Source: Reticulomyxa filosa (taxonomy: Eukaryota; Foraminifera; Reticulomyxidae). From it: a DNA stretch of 22,584 bases. How positions within the stretch are numbered: position 1 is the first letter of the stretch; each line of letters begins with the position of its first letter. The stretch is taken from assembly GCA_000512085.1 (NCBI GenBank), contig ASPP01021379.1:1-22584 (forward strand), given 5' to 3'. Below the pieces are notes generated by a model that was not told the origin of the DNA, searched no databases, and worked only from the letters and a program-made list of their open reading frames with translations. A program made the translations under genes and the position numbers. This document shows positions 8,633 to 15,282 of the stretch, one piece after another.

Positions 8633-9748
8633 TTATTGTCTCCACAAAATATTTTTTTGGTACTCACCATAGGAGTCCACATACTCAACAGAATAATCAT
8701 ATGGCTTGTCGTCAACATACACATAATCCCTATACATTCTCAATACACAGCAACGTTGGACATAAGTCAATGAAGGCAGATACCAAAAAGGATCCATAAA
8801 CTCCAATATGTAATTTAATAAGGTCATACCAATTCTTGAACGCTGTGCACTTTGTATAAGGCCAAATGTTATTCCTGATGCGGGACAAGTAAAATCATTA
8901 AAATGACTATTATAACTCGCTGGGCTGTCATAAAACCTATTGCAGTCCTCACAATAATTGCCAACTTTATAAAAGGCTACCTTACCATCTGTTTTTTGTA
9001 CCTCCTTGTCATTTGTTATTTTAACCCAATAGCGTAACCTTGCCATTTCACCAACTGCATCAACTGAATTAAGTAGTCTGTATTTAATTAGACCAGTTGT
9101 GTCTCTTTTTGTGAGATATTTAATCCATTCAATACATGCATCGGGTCGTCCTGTCATCATTGACTTTCTTTTTTCTTCATCGCTTTGGGTCGCACACATG
9201 ATTGGACATTCATTAAAAAAATGAGGTATATAACAATGATAAACACGTGATGTCACCTTAAATTTTTTTTTATTTTCCTTAAAGGCAAAGGATAAACGTC
9301 TGTCTTCAAGCAAATGAAAATCCAGACGAGACAAATGACAATAATGCTCTGGTGAATGTATTTTTGAGTGCTTGAAAAAAATAGGAAAAATTTCCCTATC
9401 CATAAGGCTTGTCAAATAAAAGGGATGAGGCCTATTTGCAATAAATAACCACTGAGGGGAAACCGCACTACAATCAGTAAAGTCTGGTATACCCCCAAAA
9501 TCAACGACATGCATAAAATTACTATTGCGATATAAATCTTCAAGAGAAAAGACATGAATATTCTTGCCATCTCTATTAAAGGTTTTTACTTCTCTGTCCC
9601 AGAAATAACAACCCAAATTTTTGTTATAGAAACGCAAAGGGTTTTCACTAATAATTTCGATATCATATAGCTCTGCATGTGTTTTCAGCCATTCAAAAAA
9701 TTGTTTCTTTTGGGTGAGAAAAGGATACTCGATACGACTGTCAGTCAT
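8633..9748 (-). CDS. Conserved element protein with zinc-finger-like site, function unknown
   Basis: 371 residues from the ATG at 9748, chosen because the start-site motif TTTCTCAC ends six bases before it. The protein is rich in aromatic residues. Near the C-terminal third it has YCEDCNRFYD followed by a His and a Cys (C-x2-C-x11-H-x5-C), a likely zinc-binding finger. No enzyme motif is recognised. A diverged piece of the same gene is kept in the relic at 4985-5472, next to the exonuclease tail, so this pair is a stable unit in the family. Its place between the exonuclease and a possible DNA-binding protein hints at a role in replication or packaging, but that is only context. Too short for a double-jelly-roll major capsid protein. 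Confidence 0.7.
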   Translation of the reverse strand: MTDSRIEYPFLTQKKQFFEWLKTHAELYDIEIISENPLRFYNKNLGCYFWDREVKTFNRDGKNIHVFSLEDLYRNSNFMHVVDFGGIPDFTDCSAVSPQWLFIANRPHPFYLTSLMDREIFPIFFKHSKIHSPEHYCHLSRLDFHLLEDRRLSFAFKENKKKFKVTSRVYHCYIPHFFNECPIMCATQSDEEKRKSMMTGRPDACIEWIKYLTKRDTTGLIKYRLLNSVDAVGEMARLRYWVKITNDKEVQKTDGKVAFYKVGNYCEDCNRFYDSPASYNSHFNDFTCPASGITFGLIQSAQRSRIGMTLLNYILEFMDPFWYLPSLTYVQRCCVLRMYRDYVYVDDKPYDYSVEYVDSYGEYQKNILWRQ

Positions 9749-9754
9749 AGTTAT

Positions 9755-9764
9755 CAGTGAGAAA
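9755..9764 (-). promoter_or_regulatory. Start-site motif (TTTCTCACTG) for the gene ending at 8633
   Basis: Read on the minus strand, the motif lies just upstream of the ATG at 9748. It differs from the consensus only after the TTTCTCA core. Confidence 0.55.
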
Positions 9765-9846
9765 GAAAACACCGAAAAAAGTTTTTAATTTAATCAAAAG
9801 AAAAAAGGGGCAAAACAACACTGAACCAAATCAAAAATATTTTTTT

Positions 9847-10812
9847 TTAATGCATCGACATGCACTTTTTAATAACTGGGTGGTCAAGAACAAGCTCATG
9901 TCTTGCCTGGAAAGTAGTACCCCAGCTCTTTTCGTTGGACCAAACATCAATTGGGAATAAATAAGTCATAAAAGATGTTCCTTTTCGGATATACATTAAA
10001 TTCTCAGGCTTAAAATTTAATAACTCTTTTGCTTCATAACGTCCTTGGTCTAATACACGCTCGTAGACTGTCATTCTAACTTGTTTCGCTGTCACTGGGA
10101 ACGTAACCTTAACTGTATCTGGGAACACTGCCTTTTGTTTACGGATTAAAGGCTGGAATTTACTGCTCATACTCTGGAAATAATTTCTAAATTTTTCCTG
10201 GTCTTCCTTACTGTAAAGCACTTCACTGTTTCTTTGACCCCACCTTAACAGAGCAATATCCATTAGTCGTAAAAACTCATAAAATATTTTTTCTTCCTCA
10301 AGCTTAGCTTTTTCCTCAAGGTCTTGTGGTTCTTCTTTCGGCTGGGCTATAGGACTTCTCAACACAGCAGCAATAGAATATTTTGAGTATGTTGTACCTG
10401 AGGCAGTTTTGTGCTTATATTCACTCATGTTAAAAGGCGATCTGAGCCAAGGCGACCTAATACATAAAGGAAGACCATCATACATAATGCTAACGCGAGG
10501 AGTATTGTCCCTGTGCATCTGCTCTCCCACTTGAATATGGAAACGTCTCTCGAAGTCATTAAGCAACCCCGACTCAATAATAAACCCGACTCCATCAATT
10601 CTCGATTGTGTCCGTGGTAATAGCGGCGCGGGTGATTCATTGTGAGGCTGTATATTAATCTCAATAGAGTTGTCGTTGAGATTATTCTTAACTGTTGGTT
10701 CCTCGATCCGTATGTCAATATCACCTTGATTGTCAGTTTCTTTTTTCTCCTCAGGTAAAAGTGTTTCGTAAAAACTGGACGCAGATTCTCCTCTCTTTGG
10801 AAAAGGTCTCAT
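9847..10812 (-). CDS. Possible single-strand DNA-binding protein (T7 gp2.5-like), uncertain
   Basis: 321 residues from ATG at 10812. The N-terminal 60 residues are charged and look disordered. The C-terminal third alternates short beta-like segments and ends with FMTYLFPIDVWSN followed by SWGTTFQARHELVL. This layout recalls the last strands of viral gp2.5-like single-strand-binding proteins, in which a Trp-containing strand is followed by a G-x-(S/T)-(W/F)-x-(A/V) strand. The resemblance is by eye and short, so the call is tentative. Context supports it: the element also carries a DNA polymerase and an exonuclease, and such proteins usually travel together. Its start is divergent from the paralog cluster beginning at 10932, with about 120 bases shared upstream. 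Confidence 0.35.
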   Translation of the reverse strand: MRPFPKRGESASSFYETLLPEEKKETDNQGDIDIRIEEPTVKNNLNDNSIEINIQPHNESPAPLLPRTQSRIDGVGFIIESGLLNDFERRFHIQVGEQMHRDNTPRVSIMYDGLPLCIRSPWLRSPFNMSEYKHKTASGTTYSKYSIAAVLRSPIAQPKEEPQDLEEKAKLEEEKIFYEFLRLMDIALLRWGQRNSEVLYSKEDQEKFRNYFQSMSSKFQPLIRKQKAVFPDTVKVTFPVTAKQVRMTVYERVLDQGRYEAKELLNFKPENLMYIRKGTSFMTYLFPIDVWSNEKSWGTTFQARHELVLDHPVIKKCMSMH

Positions 10813-10828
10813 TTAAGGGTTCGTCTTT

Positions 10829-10838
10829 GGGAGAAAGG
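10829..10838 (-). promoter_or_regulatory. Start-site motif (CCTTTCTCCC) for the gene ending at 9847
   Basis: On the minus strand it lies 16 bases before the ATG at 10812. The core is TTTCTC, with C instead of A after it, so this is the weakest member of the set. Confidence 0.4.
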
Positions 10839-10920
10839 TAAGAAAAAACTTTAAAAAAGTGACTAAAAAAACTTTTTTAGGTGGGAAAACCTTTTTGAAA
10901 AAGATTCTTTTTTGTTTCAA

Positions 10921-10931
10921 GTTTCTCAACC
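10921..10931 (+). promoter_or_regulatory. Start-site motif (GTTTCTCAACC) of paralog 1
   Basis: Directly abuts the ATG at 10932 with no gap. Identical 11-base copies precede two other starts (11606 and 14690). Confidence 0.65.
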
Positions 10932-11579
10932 ATGGAATTTAAAAAAGCTATCACATTATTCGCGAATTTTACTAAGCTAAATGTTGAACGAAAGTTTTAT
11001 TTATTAGATAAAGAATTCCAATTAGACAATATTGACGAATGCTTTGCGTTTTTCAATATTATCAACTTTGTGAAAAATTACGATTATTTTTTTAATTGGA
11101 TAAAGAGAAAAAGTAATCATTGGACAGACAAAGACCCAAAAAAGCGTCAACATTACAAAGAATTTTTGAGCGAGCTTATCGAACACTTTTATTTTAAACA
11201 TGAGACTAATAGTGTTGTTTTACATTGTGACCCATATGAGAATATTGAGTCTATTGGAAATTATTTCGTTGCTCCGGACTTTGAAGAAACGATGAAGGAA
11301 TGGAAGGATTGTCGGACTTTTCTGGGTCGAGACATTGAAAAACTTATTTATTCCTTTATGCCTGTTTTTTTAGATTCTTTTATTCCAGATTATTTATTAT
11401 TACCTTGTAGCCAAGACCTTAAAGATTATGATGCCAAGAATTGTGCTTTGATGCTTTTTAAGGTTAACAAGGAAAACGCGAAACATAGAATAACAGTAGG
11501 CACAATGTGGTTTTTGATGCTTCACAAATATTTTTTAGACAAAACTTATTCTTTGAACGGGGTTTCCAGTTTTTTTTAA
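10932..11579 (+). CDS. Tandem paralog 1, F-box-like core weak
   Basis: 215 residues, mostly helical and rich in Phe, Lys and Asp. It is the first and most diverged of four genes in a row (10932-13644) of similar length and layout. Family features seen here are FIPDYLL about two thirds along and the C-terminal TVGTMWFLMLHKYF, which aligns with the MGLMWFNFFNVFF, MAETWADFFLVVL and LGQMWYHFLICYF tails of the others. The F-box-like core is less clear than in paralogs 2 and 3. No signal peptide or membrane segment is evident. Function unknown. Confidence 0.7.
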   Translation: MEFKKAITLFANFTKLNVERKFYLLDKEFQLDNIDECFAFFNIINFVKNYDYFFNWIKRKSNHWTDKDPKKRQHYKEFLSELIEHFYFKHETNSVVLHCDPYENIESIGNYFVAPDFEETMKEWKDCRTFLGRDIEKLIYSFMPVFLDSFIPDYLLLPCSQDLKDYDAKNCALMLFKVNKENAKHRITVGTMWFLMLHKYFLDKTYSLNGVSSFF

Positions 11580-11605
11580 AAAGTTGTTCTTTTTTCTTTT
11601 CCCAA

Positions 11606-11616
11606 GTTTCTCAACC
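11606..11616 (+). promoter_or_regulatory. Start-site motif (GTTTCTCAACC) of paralog 2
   Basis: Exact copy of the motif, 11 bases before the ATG at 11628. Confidence 0.65.
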
Positions 11617-11627
11617 TTAATTACATA

Positions 11628-12317
11628 ATGTCCATTGAATCACTTTATGACATTGAAGCTAATTTAAATCGTTTTTATTTGAGTCTTCAAACAAATAATC
11701 TTATTGTTGATGGTCAAATGATCGTTTTATCTGACAAAAGAAGATTTAATGACAAAAGCACAATGGACTTCCTTTCAATCTTACTTTTCTGTAGTGAAAA
11801 ACATATTGAGTTTATAAGGATTGTCGAAGAACTTATTCCAAAAATCAGACAACTAAACCAATCCCAAATTTTTAAAAGGCAAACAACTTATTTCCACCCT
11901 TTGCAACGTGATTTAGCGAATGGCTTTCAAGACTATGGTGAATTAGACAGTTACTTTGCTCTTGCGAAAAATTGTGATAGAGATGACATCAAAGAAATTA
12001 AAGAGGCTATCTCAGAGCTACCAGGTGGTATTCCTAATGACATTATAAATCTTATCATTGGTTATACTCAACGTGGTATTGACGATTTTATGTTAGATAC
12101 TCAAATAAGTGATATTGTATTTCAAAGGGGGAAAGTGGACCAGGTACGGTTTACTATTCTTGACCCAGACAGCGCAGTGGATAGGCGTCAGATGGGTCTT
12201 ATGTGGTTTAATTTTTTTAATGTTTTTTTTGAAGAAGGTTTCCCACGGAAAAAGGGTCTGCGCTTACAAACAAAAATCCGAAAACCTTTGTTTTTTAATC
12301 CTTTAGTTTCTCAATGA
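11628..12317 (+). CDS. Tandem paralog 2 with F-box-like core
   Basis: 229 residues. About two thirds along it has GGIPNDIINLIIGYTQ, resembling the first helix of F-box domains (L/I-P-x-E/D-I-x-x-x-I-x-x-F/Y), which bind Skp1 in SCF ubiquitin ligases. The position near the C-terminus recalls the F-box-like PRANC tails of poxvirus proteins. The C-terminal MGLMWFNFFNVFF segment is shared with its neighbours. The last codons before the stop are made of the start-site motif of the next gene. F-box identity is inferred from one helix only; the paralog relation is more secure. Confidence 0.7.
   Translation: MSIESLYDIEANLNRFYLSLQTNNLIVDGQMIVLSDKRRFNDKSTMDFLSILLFCSEKHIEFIRIVEELIPKIRQLNQSQIFKRQTTYFHPLQRDLANGFQDYGELDSYFALAKNCDRDDIKEIKEAISELPGGIPNDIINLIIGYTQRGIDDFMLDTQISDIVFQRGKVDQVRFTILDPDSAVDRRQMGLMWFNFFNVFFEEGFPRKKGLRLQTKIRKPLFFNPLVSQ
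12306..12314 (+). promoter_or_regulatory. Start-site motif (GTTTCTCAATG) of paralog 3, inside the end of paralog 2
   Basis: The motif runs straight into the ATG of paralog 3 at 12314 and also encodes the last residues (Val-Ser-Gln) of paralog 2. The motif is therefore kept even under coding constraint. Confidence 0.6.
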
Positions 12318-12967
12318 ACTTGAAAAAATTAAAAGAAAACATAATTGCTCATGAAAAAACCACAAAAGATGGTTGGTTCGATCTTTTCGGGAGGAAAATT
12401 GTTGTGCGAAATATTTTTTCTTCAACGCTAACAAATTTCTACACTATTTTATTATTCGGACCTGAGATGACGGAGTTATATGATTTTATTGTAAAAATTG
12501 CAATCCCGCGTTTGCAGACCATAACACCACAACGAGATCTTTATGACACTATAAGTTTTGGTCTGCGTAATGAGCTCGTGAAAGGTTTTGTTACAAAGTC
12601 ACGAACAATTAATTCCTTATTCTCGAATTATTACCATAGCAATCCGAGACACATTAATGACCTGCGTATTGCAAAAGAATTATTACGGAGCGAAGAAAAT
12701 GCTTTTATTCCAATGGACATTATAAATCTTATAATATCTTTTACGCCTTTATGCACAAATAAATACCATTTACCAATAATGTTAAGCTGTTTGTCGTCAA
12801 TTGATTTTCGTTATTTTGACATTGAGCCTGAAATAAAAGGATTCACCATAGACTATTTAAAAAGCGAAAAATATGACCACAGGAGAAAAATGGCTGAAAC
12901 GTGGGCTGATTTTTTTTTAGTTGTTTTAACTTGTACTGTGCCTGTGTACGTAAAAAAGGGGACTTAA
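12314..12967 (+). CDS. Tandem paralog 3 with F-box-like core
   Basis: 217 residues. The start codon overlaps the stop of paralog 2 as ATGA. It contains AFIPMDIINLIISFTPL, the closest of the four to an F-box first helix, and the shared tail MAETWADFFLVVL. The N-terminal half aligns loosely with paralogs 2 and 4 (a hydrophobic TILLFGPEM-like strand followed by an amphipathic helix ending in IPRLQ). Function unknown; a role in recruiting host Skp1/Cullin complexes is a hypothesis that fits the RING genes elsewhere in the element. Confidence 0.7.
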   Translation: MNLKKLKENIIAHEKTTKDGWFDLFGRKIVVRNIFSSTLTNFYTILLFGPEMTELYDFIVKIAIPRLQTITPQRDLYDTISFGLRNELVKGFVTKSRTINSLFSNYYHSNPRHINDLRIAKELLRSEENAFIPMDIINLIISFTPLCTNKYHLPIMLSCLSSIDFRYFDIEPEIKGFTIDYLKSEKYDHRRKMAETWADFFLVVLTCTVPVYVKKGT

Positions 12968-12992
12968 ACTTTTTAATTCATTTTTCTTTTGC

Positions 12993-13000
12993 CTTTCTCA
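12993..13000 (+). promoter_or_regulatory. Start-site motif (CTTTCTCATG) of paralog 4
   Basis: The motif overlaps the first base of the ATG at 13000. This position was used to choose 13000 over an upstream in-frame ATG at 12931, which would overlap paralog 3. Confidence 0.55.
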
Positions 13001-13644
13001 TGCACTCATTGACACAAATCGTCGACCAAGTTTCAACATTTGTTATTGAGGATGAAGACTTTATGTCTTTTTTCTTGGGTGAGAGAGCAGTCCGTTTTAA
13101 AGCAACAGATAACCATCAAAACCTTATTGGCGTTGCATCAGACTGTTTTTCAGTTATGGTTTTTGTACCAGAGTGGAAAAAAGTTATTGATTTAATACAA
13201 CAATATTTTAAAACAAAAGGTATTCCTGCTATCCCATCAAGGGCGAATAATTCATTTCATATTGGCCTTTATTTTGAGAGGTGTGAAGTCAAAGAGGCGT
13301 TCGACAGTGTTTCCCATAACTACCAAAGATATATGCCCCAAAGAGACAACCTGGAATCTCTTTTTCCTGTGAGATGTGTGTCCTCTGAAGAAGAAATAAA
13401 TAGCATTCATGAGATATGCAAAGAAATTTTTATACCAGACTGTATTATTAAAGAAATAATAAGTTTTTGTCCACCCAACCTATCAAAAATGTATCCAATA
13501 AAAGGAAGGATATCATTGAAAGACTACAAAAGCAACAAATTTGCTTACAAAAGATTTAATATGGAAAATTATTATGACAGAAGAGCCCTTGGACAAATGT
13601 GGTATCACTTTTTGATATGTTATTTTTTCTATCAAGTTAAATAA
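13000..13644 (+). CDS. Tandem paralog 4 with F-box-like core
   Basis: 214 residues. It carries FIPDCIIKEIISFCPP and the tail LGQMWYHFLICYF in the same places as the other paralogs. The N-terminal part has CFSVMVFVPEWKKVIDLIQQ, matching the strand-helix pattern of paralogs 2 and 3. The gene ends 13 bases inside the end of the convergent gene at 13632. Function unknown. Confidence 0.7.
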   Translation: MHSLTQIVDQVSTFVIEDEDFMSFFLGERAVRFKATDNHQNLIGVASDCFSVMVFVPEWKKVIDLIQQYFKTKGIPAIPSRANNSFHIGLYFERCEVKEAFDSVSHNYQRYMPQRDNLESLFPVRCVSSEEEINSIHEICKEIFIPDCIIKEIISFCPPNLSKMYPIKGRISLKDYKSNKFAYKRFNMENYYDRRALGQMWYHFLICYFFYQVK

Positions 13645-14654
13645 GTTTTTTTGGTCAAGATATTATACTGTTCATCAATATCCCGTTTCAGCGTTTGGTA
13701 ATCATGGTAAAGCCCTTCGTCCATCTCACACATATTTGAGCGATATTTGGTCAAGAAATGATCGATGTCGGGATTCCTTCCATATATTTTTTTTACGTTT
13801 CTTTCAAGGAAAAATACTTTTTTTCTTATGAGGTGTTTTATTACTCCATCCTCAACAGCTTTTATTTTTGGAATTATTTGATAACAGTCTTTTTCCTCTT
13901 CTGCAACAGAATTTAAGATTTTTTCTTTTTGCCAATCCCACTTCACTATATCAGACACAATAAACTGCCAACCAAAAGCCTCACACACTTGAGCCCATAA
14001 AACATCGTATTTATCAAGAGCAGACTTTGACAGCTTGTTTGGCACGAGATATGTTTTGCCACCACGCATCTGTATAATTTTATAAAGTAAATAATAAATA
14101 TTAAATTTTTTCTTTATTGTCCACTTAAATTTTTCTTTAAGCTCGTCAAAAGAATTGTCCACCATATCACATCGCATTGCATCCTCGTCTGTATAGTCAA
14201 GCTCTTCACCAAGGAAATGCAGGAAATAAGTAAAATCTTTTCTATGTCGTTTGTCAGCTTTAAAAGCATCAAAAATATTTTTCCACGAACAAGGACAAGG
14301 CACTCTTTCAAGCATAATACACATAATATTCGTTTGTATTGGCATTGGGTCAGTCCATTCCCTTATCTTTTTCATAAAATATTGCTTTCGGACATAGACC
14401 ATTGGTAAATAAAAGGCTGGCTTTGCATACTCAAAAACATATTCTGGGTCCATAACACTAAAAGCACACCTAACACAAGAGCTATAGCCATGTCTTCTAT
14501 CCCATTTATGATCACACGTTTTAACTTGCATTAGCCAGTTTTCTTCAGCAGTAGGTTCACTATCAATTTCCATAGGTTCTAATGGAGGAAGCCCTTTACG
14601 TTTGGGTCGTCTTAAAAAGGGTTCAAAATGACGGGGGGTTCTTTTTTGTCTCAT
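13632..14654 (-). CDS. Putative VLTF3/A2-like late transcription factor
   Basis: 340 residues from the ATG at 14654, chosen because TTTCTC directly abuts it. A short basic, proline-rich N-terminus is followed by a zinc-ribbon-like CDHKW...SSCVRC (about residues 45-65). Then come YVRKQYFMKKIREW, a hydrophobic segment beginning PIQTNIM, and a long helical region with FTYFLHFLGEEL and KFNIYYLLYKI. This order (Zn ribbon, Y-x-R-x-x-(H/Y)-F, IP-type helix, R/K-x-N-(F/I)-x-Y helix ending near a Gly) recalls the poxvirus late transcription factor 3 family, found in large DNA viruses and some Polinton relatives. The match is by pattern only. If right, it could act on the start-site motif found before most genes here. 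It is divergently arranged with the gene at 14701, with 46 bases between starts. Confidence 0.45.
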   Translation of the reverse strand: MRQKRTPRHFEPFLRRPKRKGLPPLEPMEIDSEPTAEENWLMQVKTCDHKWDRRHGYSSCVRCAFSVMDPEYVFEYAKPAFYLPMVYVRKQYFMKKIREWTDPMPIQTNIMCIMLERVPCPCSWKNIFDAFKADKRHRKDFTYFLHFLGEELDYTDEDAMRCDMVDNSFDELKEKFKWTIKKKFNIYYLLYKIIQMRGGKTYLVPNKLSKSALDKYDVLWAQVCEAFGWQFIVSDIVKWDWQKEKILNSVAEEEKDCYQIIPKIKAVEDGVIKHLIRKKVFFLERNVKKIYGRNPDIDHFLTKYRSNMCEMDEGLYHDYQTLKRDIDEQYNILTKKTYLT

Positions 14655-14662
14655 GAGAAAGG
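14655..14662 (-). promoter_or_regulatory. Start-site motif (CCTTTCTCATG) of the VLTF3-like gene
   Basis: Read on the minus strand the motif abuts the ATG at 14654. With the opposite copy at 14690-14700 it forms a 46-bp divergent promoter region carrying one motif per direction. Confidence 0.55.
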
Positions 14663-14689
14663 CACTTGAAAATTTGTTTTTAAAGTTAA

Positions 14690-14700
14690 GTTTCTCAACC
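14690..14700 (+). promoter_or_regulatory. Start-site motif (GTTTCTCAACC) of the gene at 14701
   Basis: Exact 11-base copy with no gap to the ATG at 14701. It decides this start over an upstream ATG at 14653. Confidence 0.65.
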
Positions 14701-15282
14701 ATGGAAGATAATCGTTCAACCTTTAAATTGATGACCGGACTTTTCGGCTTTTCATGGAAAAACACCTTTGACGGAGATCGTTATTTATTTGAAAAAAGTA
14801 TTCAGTTATATGACCGTACCAATATCCACACGATCCTTTTAACGATGAAAGAAAGATTAAAGGAGGAAAGCAAAGAAGATTTTGCAGAAGAGCATGTGCG
14901 AAACCTTGCAAAAATGGTAAAGTGGTATAAATTTGACAAGGACCACTTTAAGCTTATCAGTGAGTATTACGTTTATTGTCATAACTCAAAAGCCTTTATG
15001 ATGTGGGACGACTTTTTTATTGTGGAAATGAATAAGATAAAGAATGACCTTAATGCTGCTCTCCAACGCCTTATTTCAATTGACATAGACGATGAAAGTG
15101 ACCTTATGCTTGCGGACGATGAAGATAACACTTATAAGTTTCCTGTGTCTTGTTTTGGTTCCGAAATAAAAGAAAAAACACAAAAAATTATTTCTGAGCA
15201 CCAGTTGGACGTTGCGAGGTTACATGGAAAGCTTATAAGACGTATCAAATTTTTACAAAACGAAATTTTAAATAAATTTTAA
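14701..15282 (+). CDS. Helical protein of unknown function
   Basis: 193 residues, predicted mostly helical by composition, with charged helices and an acidic stretch (DIDDESDLMLADDED) near residue 130. A segment AFMMWDDFFIVEMN resembles the MW..FF tail motif of the four tandem paralogs, so it may be a distant fifth member, but the similarity is short. The stop codon overlaps the stop of the convergent polymerase gene by three bases. No function can be assigned. Confidence 0.65.
   Translation: MEDNRSTFKLMTGLFGFSWKNTFDGDRYLFEKSIQLYDRTNIHTILLTMKERLKEESKEDFAEEHVRNLAKMVKWYKFDKDHFKLISEYYVYCHNSKAFMMWDDFFIVEMNKIKNDLNAALQRLISIDIDDESDLMLADDEDNTYKFPVSCFGSEIKEKTQKIISEHQLDVARLHGKLIRRIKFLQNEILNKF

Noticed and set aside
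8633-10812. Capsid proteins encoded by the two minus-strand genes
   Set aside because: At 371 and 321 residues both are short for a double-jelly-roll major capsid, one has a zinc-finger-like site, and the other ends like a single-strand-binding protein. A minor capsid role cannot be excluded, but nothing supports it.
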